In this document: positions 27,159 through 33,689 of the stretch, piece by piece
Position numbering within the stretch: position 1 is the stretch's first letter
How the letters are laid out: the number at the start of each line of letters is the position of its first letter
Assembly (NCBI GenBank): GCA_046262635.1
Contig: JBHEMK010000073.1
Location: 1-33,907, forward strand
Reading direction: 5' to 3'
DNA length: 33,907 nt
Source of the DNA: JBHEMK01 sp046262635
GTDB taxonomy: Bacteria > Actinomycetota > Thermoleophilia > Gaiellales > Gaiellaceae
The notes under the pieces: model-generated
The model's database searches: none
Told to the model about the DNA's origin: nothing
The model's input: the letters and a program-made list of their open reading frames with translations, nothing else
Translations under genes and position numbers: made by a program

Positions 27159-29030
27159 ATGCCTAGCCGCGCCCGCGCCCGCCGCGACGATCTCCGCAAC
27201 GTGGCCATCGTCGCTCATGTCGACCACGGGAAGACGACGCTCGTAGACGCGATGCTCTGGCAGTCCGGCTCGTTCCGCTCCAACCAGGACGTCGCCGAAC
27301 GGGTGATGGACTCGATGGATCTGGAGCGCGAGAAGGGCATCACGATCCTCGCGAAGAACACCGCCGTGCACATCGGCGGGACGAAGATCAACATCGTCGA
27401 CACCCCCGGCCACGCCGACTTCGGCGGGGAGGTCGAGCGCGGGCTGACGATGGTGGACGGCGTCCTGCTGCTCGTGGACGCCAGTGAGGGCCCACTTCCG
27501 CAGACCCGCTTCGTGCTGCGAAAGGCGCTCGAGGCGCGGCTGCCGGTCGTGCTCGTCGTCAACAAGGTCGACCGTCCGGACGCGCGCGTCGAGGAAGTTG
27601 TCAACGACGTGTACGAGCTCTTTCTCGACCTGGACGCCGATGAGGAACAGATCGAATTCCCGATCGTCTACTGCAACGCCCGCGCAGGGCGTGCCGGCCT
27701 CGCGCCCGACGAGCTCGCAGACGACCTCGGCCCGCTCTTCTCGGTCCTGCTGGGCACCGTCCCGGCGCCGGAGCACGACCCGGGTCACCCGCTCCAAGCG
27801 CTGGTGACGAATCTCGATGCATCGCCGTATGTGGGCCGCCTCGCGCTCCTTCGCATCCGGCACGGCACGCTGCGAAAGGGCGAGCGGATCGCCTGGTGCC
27901 GCGCCGACGGGAGGATTGAGTTCGCCCGCGTCACCGAGCTCTTTGTGACCGAGGCGCTCGACCGCGTCCCGGCCGACGAGGCGGGGCCAGGCGAGATCGT
28001 CGCACTCGCAGGGCTACCGGACGTGACGATCGGCGAGACGATCGCCGACCCCGAAGATCCGCGGCCCCTGCCGGTGACCGCGGTCGACGAGCCTTCCCTC
28101 TCGATGACCTTCGGGATCAACACCTCCCCACTCGCGGGCACCGAGGGCACCAAGGTGACCGCGAGCATGGTGAAGACGCGCCTGGAGCAGGAGCTCGTCG
28201 GCAACGTCTCGCTCCGCATCCAGCCGACCTCGCGCCCCGAGGTCTGGGAGGTGCAGGGCCGCGGCGAGCTCCAGCTCGCGGTCCTCGTCGAGATCATGCG
28301 CCGCGAGGGATTCGAGCTGACCGTCGGCAAGCCCGAAGTGCTGACCCGCGATATCGACGGGAAGCGCCACGAGCCGGTGGAGCGCGTCGCGATCGACGTC
28401 CCGGAGGAGTACATCGGGGTCGTCACACAGCTGCTGGCGCTGCGCAAGGGCCGGATGCAGAAGATGGTGAACCACGGTACCGGCTGGGCGCGGATGGAGT
28501 ATCTCGTCCCGGCTCGCGGACTGATCGGCTTTCGCACCGAATTCCTGACCGAGACGCGCGGCTCGGGGATCATGCACCACGTCTTCGAGCGCTGGGAGCC
28601 GTGGCACGGCGAGCTGCGAACTCGCCCGACCGGCAGCCTCGTCGCCGACCGCAGCGGCAAGGCCGTGGCCTTCGCGCTGTTCGCACTGCAGGAGCGCGGG
28701 TCGCTTTTCGTCGGCCCGGGTGCGGACGTTTACGAGGGAATGGTTGTCGGCGAGAACGCCCGCGCAGACGATCTCGACGTGAATGCGACGAAGGAAAAGA
28801 GGCTGACGAACATGCGCTCGTCCACCTCCGACGAGCTCGTCCGTCTGATCCCACCGCGGCCGCTTTCGCTCGAGCAGGCGCTGGAGTTCATCCGGGAGGA
28901 CGAGTGCGTTGAGGTGACGCCGCAGAGCATCCGCCTGCGCAAGGTCGAGCTCGCCGCCACCAGACGCCACTCCCTCTCCTCGCGTCGCAAGCGCGAACGC
29001 GAGGCCGCTACGCTCCCGACCCGTGTCTGA
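27159..29030 (+). CDS. typA: Translational GTPase TypA/BipA
   Basis: A 623-residue ribosome-binding GTPase of the EF-G family. G1 is AHVDHGKTT (19-27), the switch region is DLEREKGITILAKN, G3 is DTPGHADFGGEVERGL, and G4 is NKVDRPDAR. Domain III/V and the BipA-specific C-terminal domain (GTGWARMEYLVPARGLIGFR, later ENARADDLDVNATKEKRLTN) are complete. TypA helps 50S assembly and growth under cold or other stress. The ATG at 27159 is chosen from homology; the frame is open 1.4 kb further upstream across the helicase antisense strand, but that is not coding. greA follows with an 8-nt overlap. Confidence 0.96.
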   Translation: MPSRARARRDDLRNVAIVAHVDHGKTTLVDAMLWQSGSFRSNQDVAERVMDSMDLEREKGITILAKNTAVHIGGTKINIVDTPGHADFGGEVERGLTMVDGVLLLVDASEGPLPQTRFVLRKALEARLPVVLVVNKVDRPDARVEEVVNDVYELFLDLDADEEQIEFPIVYCNARAGRAGLAPDELADDLGPLFSVLLGTVPAPEHDPGHPLQALVTNLDASPYVGRLALLRIRHGTLRKGERIAWCRADGRIEFARVTELFVTEALDRVPADEAGPGEIVALAGLPDVTIGETIADPEDPRPLPVTAVDEPSLSMTFGINTSPLAGTEGTKVTASMVKTRLEQELVGNVSLRIQPTSRPEVWEVQGRGELQLAVLVEIMRREGFELTVGKPEVLTRDIDGKRHEPVERVAIDVPEEYIGVVTQLLALRKGRMQKMVNHGTGWARMEYLVPARGLIGFRTEFLTETRGSGIMHHVFERWEPWHGELRTRPTGSLVADRSGKAVAFALFALQERGSLFVGPGADVYEGMVVGENARADDLDVNATKEKRLTNMRSSTSDELVRLIPPRPLSLEQALEFIREDECVEVTPQSIRLRKVELAATRRHSLSSRRKREREAATLPTRV

Positions 29031-29481
29031 GGATCGGAAGGAACAGCTCACCGCGGCTCAGAAGGAGCAACTCGAGGCTGAGCTGGCCGAGCTGGAGGGG
29101 CCACGCCGAACCAAGATCGTCCAGGCGATCGCAACCGCCCGCAGCTTCGGCGACCTCTCCGAAAATTTCGAATATCACTCGGCGAAGAACGAGCAGGGCC
29201 TGCTCGAGCGCCGGATCACCATCCTGCGGCATCGGCTCCAGACCTCGGTGCTGATCGACGAGACCGCCGCGGCGACAAGCAACGTCGTCGAGGTCGGCTC
29301 GAAGGTCGAGATCGAGGACCAGCAGGGCGAACGGCTCGACGTCGAGATCTCGAGCGTCGGCGGCGTCTCGCCTGACTCTCCGCTCGGGAGTGCGCTGCTA
29401 GGTGCGAAGGTTGGCGACGAGGTCGAGATTGCCGCGCCGCGTGGCTCCTGGCGCGCCCGCGTACTTTCGATCCGACGCTAG
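29023..29481 (+). CDS. greA: Transcription elongation factor GreA
   Basis: A 152-residue factor that enters the RNA polymerase secondary channel and stimulates cleavage of backtracked transcripts. The N-terminal coiled coil is LTAAQKEQLEAELAELEGPR, with the tip acidic residues in ARSFGDLSENFEYHSAKNEQ. The C-terminal FKBP-like domain contains GSKVEIED and SPLGSALLGAKVGDEVEIAA. The GTG start at 29023 overlaps the typA stop by 8 nt. The end overlaps the msrA stop by 4 nt (convergent). Confidence 0.95.
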   Translation: MSEDRKEQLTAAQKEQLEAELAELEGPRRTKIVQAIATARSFGDLSENFEYHSAKNEQGLLERRITILRHRLQTSVLIDETAAATSNVVEVGSKVEIEDQQGERLDVEISSVGGVSPDSPLGSALLGAKVGDEVEIAAPRGSWRARVLSIRR

Positions 29482-30059
29482 CCCGCGCTGGCGAGGCCAA
29501 GGGGACAGGCGACGCCCGTGCCGCCTAGCCCGCAGTAGCCGTTCGGATTCTTGGCGAGATACTGCTGGTGGTAACCCTCGGCGAAGGTGAAGTCGCCCGC
29601 GGGCGCGATCTCCGTCGTGATCCTTCCGTAGCCCGCCTCGGCGAGCACGGGCTCGTAGTCGTCGCGCGAAGTGGCGGCCACCTCATGCTGGGACTCGTTT
29701 GTCCAGTAGATCGCCGAGCGGTACTGCGTCCCGCGGTCGTTGCCTTGGCGGTTGCCCTGAGTCGGGTCGTGGTTTACCCAGAACAGCCGAAGGATCTCCC
29801 GATAGCTCGTTACAGCCGGGTCGAAGACGACAAGAACAACCTCGGCGTGGCCGGTCGTGCCGCTGCAGACCTGCTGGTACGTTGGCTCCGGCGTCGAGCC
29901 GCCCGCGTATCCAACTGCGGTCGTGTAGACACCTGGAGCATTCCAGAAGACCCGCTCCGCGCCCCAGAAGCAGCCCATGCCGACGATCGCCGTCTCGAGA
30001 CCGTCCGGGAAGGGCGGCTCGATCGGCGTCCCGAGCACGTCGTGCGGAGCGAGCGTCAT
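29478..30059 (-). CDS. msrA: Peptide methionine (S)-sulfoxide reductase
   Basis: A 193-residue repair enzyme for oxidised methionine. The active site is VGMGCFWGAERVFW with nucleophile Cys30. GYAGGSTPEPTYQQVCSGTTGHAE and NHDPTQGNRQGNDRGTQYRS are standard. Resolving cysteines are present near the C-terminus (NGYCGLGG, Cys176; VACPLG, Cys185). Electrons normally come from thioredoxin. The ATG at 30059 overlaps the stop of the Vms1-like gene as ATGA, so it is the third gene of an operon with a flavoprotein and a release factor, all plausibly for stress recovery. Confidence 0.95.
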   Translation of the reverse strand: MTLAPHDVLGTPIEPPFPDGLETAIVGMGCFWGAERVFWNAPGVYTTAVGYAGGSTPEPTYQQVCSGTTGHAEVVLVVFDPAVTSYREILRLFWVNHDPTQGNRQGNDRGTQYRSAIYWTNESQHEVAATSRDDYEPVLAEAGYGRITTEIAPAGDFTFAEGYHQQYLAKNPNGYCGLGGTGVACPLGLASAG

Positions 30060-30691
30060 GACGCAAGCGTAGCGCCGGAGGTCAACTCTGCGGCGTAGAG
30101 GTCGTATCCGAACCGTTCGAGCACGCGGCGCCGTGGATCCGGCGTCGTGAAGAAGCGGGGGATCGCTTTCGCTTCGAACGAGGCCAACTCGGGCCGGGAC
30201 TCGAGCGCCGCGCTCACGGCGAAGCGGTCGCCGCCGAGCGCGGCGGCGTCGAGCCGGTCAAGGTATGGCTCCAGCACGCGCACGGCCTCTGAGGCTGCCG
30301 AGCGGACGAGGGCGGAGGCCTGCTCTTCGCGTCGGCGCCGGAAGCGGTTTGCCGAGGAGCCGCCCGCCCGGTGCCGCCCATGCACGAGGCGCTGTCCGAC
30401 CTTCGAGGCGACGAGGCGCTCGCCTTCGAGCACCCCCACCGCGTAGCCGCCGAGCCGGACCAAGAGCACGCCGATGAGGCGATCTTGGGTCAGCGCAGCC
30501 AGCAGCGGGCCTGTCTCGACGAATTGGTAGCGGGCCTCGTGTCCCAGCCCGAACGGCGGCCGGACGACGATCGTTTCTTCCGCCGTCTCGAAGCAGGCTT
30601 TACCGTCCGAATAGACCGTCACCCCGGCCGCTCCCTGTCGCGGCTGCAGCCTTTTGACGACGTTCTCACGCCCGACGTACCGGGCGCTCAA
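30056..30691 (-). CDS. acVLRF1-type Vms1-like release factor (eRF1-fold peptidyl-tRNA hydrolase family)
   Basis: A 211-residue protein resembling the actinobacterial/chloroflexi VLRF1 family, bacterial relatives of Vms1/ANKZF1, which free nascent chains from tRNA on stalled ribosomes. The key segment LVHGRHRAGGSSANRFRRRR and REEQASALVR (102-130) matches the eRF1-like catalytic loop followed by the basic helix (compare GGQSALRFARLR in Vms1). Here GG is followed by SSAN, so the catalytic glutamine is not visible. The TTG start at 30691 overlaps the upstream gene as TTGA. The family call is from recognition of this segment and overall length. Confidence 0.72.
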   Translation of the reverse strand: MSARYVGRENVVKRLQPRQGAAGVTVYSDGKACFETAEETIVVRPPFGLGHEARYQFVETGPLLAALTQDRLIGVLLVRLGGYAVGVLEGERLVASKVGQRLVHGRHRAGGSSANRFRRRREEQASALVRSAASEAVRVLEPYLDRLDAAALGGDRFAVSAALESRPELASFEAKAIPRFFTTPDPRRRVLERFGYDLYAAELTSGATLAS

Positions 30692-31410
30692 TAGCCGCTG
30701 AAGCTGTCCGCGACCACCTGATCGGCGGGGATGCCAAGGTCGCCGAGCGTCGCGACGACTGCCTCCACCATCTGCGGCGGTCCGGCCACGAGATAGCGGG
30801 AGGTTCGCAGCTCGTCGCCCAAGTGATCACGCAACAGGTCGGCTTCCACCCGCCTTGTCTCGCCTTCCCACGCCGGCTCGTTGGTCATTGTGAGGACAAG
30901 CCGCACGTTCGAGTGCCGACGCTCGAGCTCGAGCAGCTCCTCGAGAAAGGCGGTTGACTCGCGATCCCGATTCGAGTAGACGAGCGTGACGCGGTGAAGC
31001 AGGTCTTCCTCGACGATGTAGCGGAGCATGCAGCGGAAGACGGTGATGCCGATGCCACCGGCGACGAACACGTATGGCCGATCGGTCTCGTCGGGCAGGA
31101 GGAAGCTGCCTTTCGGCTCCTCCACCTCGACGTCCGCGCCCACCGGGAGCTCGACGAGCGATCGCTTGAAAGCGCTGTCCCGCACGCGCGTGCACAACCC
31201 CAGCACGCCGCGATCGTTCGGCGAGGTGACCACGGAGATGTGCCGGCGCGGCCCCTTCTCGTCGTCGAAAGGCGGATCGACGAGTGTGACCCAGAAGTAC
31301 TGGCCGGGGGTGAAGTCGACCTCCGCGCCCAGGAGGTCGAACACGACCATCAGGGTCCCTTTCGCCACTTCCTGTTTCTCGCCAATTCTCGCCCGCATGG
31401 TGGGAAGCAT
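30688..31410 (-). CDS. Ferredoxin-NADP reductase-like FAD/NAD(P)H oxidoreductase
   Basis: A 240-residue single-module flavoprotein. The FAD-binding motif is RRHISVVTSP (R-x-x-S type, 55-64). The second domain has YVFVAGGIGITVFRCML (113-129), LVYSNRDRESTAF and LVAGPPQMVEA, all hallmarks of the FNR superfamily NAD(P)H domain. There is no ferredoxin domain, so an outside acceptor is needed; its identity is unknown. ATG at 31410 is listed, and ATG at 31398 is equally possible; neither has a strong ribosome binding site. It is the first gene of the operon with the VLRF1-like protein and msrA. Confidence 0.87.
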   Translation of the reverse strand: MLPTMRARIGEKQEVAKGTLMVVFDLLGAEVDFTPGQYFWVTLVDPPFDDEKGPRRHISVVTSPNDRGVLGLCTRVRDSAFKRSLVELPVGADVEVEEPKGSFLLPDETDRPYVFVAGGIGITVFRCMLRYIVEEDLLHRVTLVYSNRDRESTAFLEELLELERRHSNVRLVLTMTNEPAWEGETRRVEADLLRDHLGDELRTSRYLVAGPPQMVEAVVATLGDLGIPADQVVADSFSGY

Positions 31411-31634
31411 TCTGCATGACCGACGGGCCTCGCGCTGCGCTGCGTCCTTGCAGCCGAGGGGCAGTCGGCCCGAGGCTGGTATTGGAACGCGTCGGCCGCA
31501 CGAGGTCGCCGCCGGCGCCGAAGCGGTGGATTGCCTTGCCGGTCGCGCCTTCGATGACTGTCAGGTAGGTCGGGCCGCCGGCGAGTCGCACCCCAAAGGG
31601 ATTCGACGAGGGCCGTCTGTGGCGCGTCGCTCAC
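31411..31634 (-). pseudogene. Disrupted coding fragment of unknown family
   Basis: One minus-strand frame opens with GTG at 31634 (SDAPQTALVESLW). A neighbouring frame starting just below it reads SNPFGVRLAGGPTYLTVIEG, then ATGKAIHRFGAGGDLVRPTR, which looks like real protein sequence, perhaps part of a beta-propeller repeat. It has no start and runs into the flavoprotein gene. I read this as a frameshifted or truncated remnant. Confidence 0.25.
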
Positions 31635-31740
31635 GCGTAGTGCCCGATCGTGTCAGCCCGCGCTTGAGGTGGCTCAGCGGGTAGGGCTCTTGTGATCGTC
31701 GGTGCCGGACTGCGGGCCCTCCAGGCCGCGCTTCCAAGGA

Positions 31741-31776
31741 GAAAGCGCCGGAGTGTCTGCTCCGGCGCTTTCTTTT
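31741..31776 (+). terminator. Strong intrinsic terminator without a parent gene
   Basis: GAAAGCGCCGGAG and CTCCGGCGCTTTC form a perfect 13-bp stem with a 6-nt loop, followed by TTTT (31773-31776). The U-tract is better on the plus strand. No plus-strand gene lies upstream, since all genes back to 29.5 kb are on the minus strand. It could also stop minus-strand transcription coming from the 21-codon ORF. Confidence 0.8.
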
Positions 31777-31887
31777 GACTCCCGAAAAGTTCTCGGTTGA
31801 TGGCTTCGACTTTCAGTCGTCCACTGCCTGGATCTCCCTCGACAGGTGATGCCCTAGACGCGTGGAAAACGCATGCTTGTTACGGCT

Positions 31888-31953
31888 CTACCAGACCTTG
31901 ATGGCTCGGGCGACGGCTGCACCAGACACTAAGCGGGCGACGGAACTCGACAT
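31888..31953 (-). CDS. Candidate 21-residue small protein
   Basis: ATG at 31953 is preceded by AAGGAG with 6 nt spacing, an ideal ribosome binding site. The frame codes 21 residues, starting MSSSVARLVSGA and ending ARAIKVW, and stops with TAG at 31888. The peptide alternates hydrophobic and basic residues, so it could form a short amphipathic helix. An AT-rich patch suited to a promoter lies 50-80 nt upstream and the strong hairpin 31741-31776 lies downstream. I know no family for it. Confidence 0.4.
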   Translation of the reverse strand: MSSSVARLVSGAAVARAIKVW

Positions 31954-31997
31954 TCCGGACTCCTTGTTCTGCGAACTGACGGCAACACCGATACCAC

Positions 31998-32040
31998 TTT
32001 TGACCACATTTAAATAGATATATGGGAAAGTTCACTTAGA
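31998..32040. promoter_or_regulatory. AT-rich patch, probable promoter region
   Basis: This stretch contains TTTAAATAGATATATGGG, strikingly AT-rich for the window. On the plus strand TTGACC is present at 32000-32005, and on the minus strand TATATC and TAAAT hexamers occur. No pair with ideal spacing is visible, so direction is undecided; it could serve the 21-codon ORF (minus) or a transcript ending at 32190 (plus). Confidence 0.35.
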
Positions 32041-32148
32041 TCCTGGCGGTTCGGCTGACGGTCTCCGCGCATTAACTCATCGCGACACGACCGGCGAGAA
32101 TCTCGAGGAAAGGCGAGCTTGTTCGATGGCTGCTGAAGCGGCCAGAGC

Positions 32149-32190
32149 AAAAACACCCAACTGCAAGTTCTGGGCGGGTATTTTTGTTTT
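32149..32190 (+). terminator. Intrinsic terminator just upstream of tRNA-Gly
   Basis: CCCAACT, loop GCA, AGTT(C)TGGG form a hairpin with one bulged base, followed by a U-rich tail TTTTTGTTTT. Flanking AAAAA/TTTTT can extend the stem. It ends 16 nt before the tRNA, so it should end a plus-strand transcript starting in the previous 160 nt. Confidence 0.6.
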
Positions 32191-32205
32191 ACGATTGCTG
32201 ACGTT

Positions 32206-32278
32206 GCGGGTGTAGCTCAGTTGGTAGAGCATCAGCTTCCCAAGCTGAGGGTCGTGGGTTCGAGTCCCATCGCCCGCT
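32206..32278 (+). tRNA. tRNA-Gly (anticodon CCC)
   Basis: A 73-nt cloverleaf: acceptor GCGGGTG/CGCCCGC, D-arm GCTC-AGTTGGTA-GAGC, anticodon arm TCAGC-TTCCCAA-GCTGA with anticodon CCC, T-arm GTGGG-TTCGAGT-CCCAT, discriminator T as expected for glycine tRNA. CCA is not encoded. Confidence 0.95.
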
Positions 32279-32284
32279 CAAAGA

Positions 32285-32306
32285 AAGGCCCTGGAAACAG
32301 GGCCTT
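32285..32306 (+). terminator. Terminator of tRNA-Gly
   Basis: AAGGCCCTG-GAAA-CAGGGCCTT is a perfect 9-bp stem with a GNRA tetraloop, 6 nt after the tRNA. A short TTCT follows. Confidence 0.65.
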
Positions 32307-32833
32307 CTGCTGGACATGGGTGTCGATATGAGACCCAAACGGGGGTCGAGTGCAAGCGGCAGTGCAACCCCTCGGCGGAAATAGGACAGTGGAGCCGTGG
32401 CGCTCACACTCGGCTCGGCGGTACTGGAGGGCGTCGTCGAGAAAGGAATTGCCCGGCAAAGCAACCAAGGACTAGATCGCACGACGCATCGCCGAAGGCA
32501 AAACCCAACGCGAAGCCGTTCGGCTCCTCAAGCGCTACCTCGCCCGCCACCTCTACCGCCTACTCGACAACCAGGCGCCGCTCACGACTCAGCCTGTCCG
32601 TCCTGGCCCGTGGTCAGGGTCGATGTCGGCAGTGGCGGAGATGACTTAAAGACTTGTTGATCCCTCGATCGAACGAGGGGTGTCCTTGCAGTGGATTTGT
32701 CTTTGCTGCTGTCGTTGCTGGGGGGCCCCGCGAAGCTGGCCTGATCACAAGCCTGTCCACCCGTCCTCGGTATGGCTCATCCAGTGGTCCTCGAGACTCT
32801 CTGCTCCCTTGTGGTGTCGTAGGATCGTGAGAG
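32307..32833. other. Worn spacer between tRNA-Gly and the kinase-like gene
   Basis: Apart from the transposase relic I see no gene. A short inverted repeat CCCTCG-ATCGAA-CGAGGG lies at about 32666-32683, 17 nt after the relic, and could be part of the old element's end. TAGGAT about 8 nt before the ATG at 32834 may be the -10 of the next gene. Confidence 0.4.
32476..32649 (+). pseudogene. C-terminal relic of an IS110-family transposase
   Basis: The frame after an in-frame TAG (32473-32475) reads ARRIAEGKTQREAVRLLKRY and LARHLYRLLDNQAP and ends at TAA 32647. The pattern AEGKT-x-REA-x-R-x-LKR-x-x-AR-x-x-Y-x-LL is the C-terminal end of many actinobacterial IS110-type transposases. The DEDD and Tnp_20 parts are missing, so this is a truncated remnant. 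It lies about 200 nt downstream of tRNA-Gly. Family assignment rests on this short motif. Confidence 0.5.
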
Positions 32834-33445
32834 ATGCTGCGCCGTACGATCTGTATCTCGCATGCGACCGGTGCTGGCGGCGCAGTCGTGGGTCGCGCCG
32901 TCGCGGAACGGCTCGCTTTTCGGTACGTGGACGAGGAGGTGCTCTCGGAGGCTGCCGAGTGGGCTGATCTGGATCCGGGCTTCGTAGCGGACGCAGAGCG
33001 GCGAAAGCCGCTCATCACCAGACTGCTTGGTGGGGTCGCCGAAGAGGGGTCGGCGGCGCGTTTACCGAGCGGCGATGTAACGCGGGCCCTGCCGAGCGAT
33101 GCCGACCTTCGGGGGTTGATTAAGGCTGCGGTTGGTTCTTTTGCGCGTCAGGGGTCGGTCGTGATCGTCGCGCATGCCGCGTCGTTCGCGCTCGCTGGAG
33201 ATGATCTGTTGCGCGTCCTGATCACCGCCTCCCCCGAGACTCGCGCCACGCGAATTGCGGCTGACAGCGGCCTGGACGCCCGCGCCGCAGCGCGCCGTCT
33301 CAAAGATGAGGACATCGGACGCGCCGACTACCTGAAGCGGTTCTACGGCATCAATCGGGAACTGTCAACGCACTTCGACGTGGTCGTGAATACGGACGTC
33401 CTGACTCCACACGATGCGGCGAACATCATCGTCGCCGTAACCTGA
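32834..33445 (+). CDS. Cytidylate kinase-like family protein
   Basis: A 203-residue P-loop protein of the cytidylate kinase-like group (PF13189). It starts with RTICISHATGAGGAVVGRAV (modified P-loop), then RLAFRYVDEEVLSEAAEWA. The central strand VVIVAHAASFAL is followed by RVLITASPETRATRIA, and ARRLKDEDIGRADYLKRFYG is the lid region of this family; the end DVVVNTDVLTPHDAANIIV is typical. True CMP kinase is a separate gene elsewhere; the substrate of this group is unknown. The ATG at 32834 has GAGAG just before it. It is the only intact gene in the last 2 kb. Confidence 0.85.
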   Translation: MLRRTICISHATGAGGAVVGRAVAERLAFRYVDEEVLSEAAEWADLDPGFVADAERRKPLITRLLGGVAEEGSAARLPSGDVTRALPSDADLRGLIKAAVGSFARQGSVVIVAHAASFALAGDDLLRVLITASPETRATRIAADSGLDARAAARRLKDEDIGRADYLKRFYGINRELSTHFDVVVNTDVLTPHDAANIIVAVT

Positions 33446-33639
33446 CCGTCAGCGGACGCCGCTACCGAAGACGCACCCGTCGAGGGGCGCGATTCGTCGG
33501 CGGCGGCGGTGCGTACTGGAACGAGCGGATCGCGGAGGCCGTGAGCGTTGAGTCGTCGTGTTCATTCCCGGAGCCTCCTCGGGCTTGGATCGGCGAGCGC
33601 GGGGCGTCGCTTCGCCGTATCAGGTTGGGAGAATCTCGT

Positions 33640-33673
33640 GAGGCGGCGGCCCTGGGGTCGGGTCCGCCGCCTC
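33640..33673 (-). terminator. GC-rich hairpin after the terminal coding relic
   Basis: GAGGCGGCGG and CCGCCGCCTC form a perfect 10-bp stem with a 14-nt loop. It lies 16 nt downstream (minus strand) of the stop at 33690, as a terminator would. Confidence 0.45.
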
Positions 33674-33689
33674 CCGTCGATCCCGCGGC

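Larger units (their letters stand above)
31635..32205. other. Long gene-poor interval with structured elements
   Basis: About 570 nt between the flavoprotein operon remnant and tRNA-Gly with no normal gene. It holds a strong terminator (31741-31776), a 21-codon minus-strand ORF with a perfect ribosome binding site (31888-31953), an AT-rich patch unlike the surroundings (about 31998-32040), and a second terminator-like hairpin (32149-32190). The combination suggests short untranslated or small-peptide transcripts rather than empty spacer. Confidence 0.5.

Noticed and set aside
31660..31740. tRNA-like string (GGTGGCTCAGCGGGTAGG) considered as a tRNA or tmRNA end
   Set aside because: Only a D-arm-like piece exists; no T-arm TTCGA, no pairing acceptor stem and no tag frame.
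31862..32017. 51-codon plus-strand ORF (GTG start)
   Set aside because: No ribosome binding site, and it lies antisense to the better-supported 21-codon ORF; kept only as an alternative reading of the same interval.
32189..32482. Minus-strand ORF containing GRWDSNPRPSAWEADALPTE
   Set aside because: This is the well-known artefact of translating a tRNA-Gly gene on its antisense strand.
32397..32660. 87-codon plus-strand ORF after tRNA-Gly
   Set aside because: The transposase-like residues lie in a different frame; this frame is low-complexity Arg/Pro.
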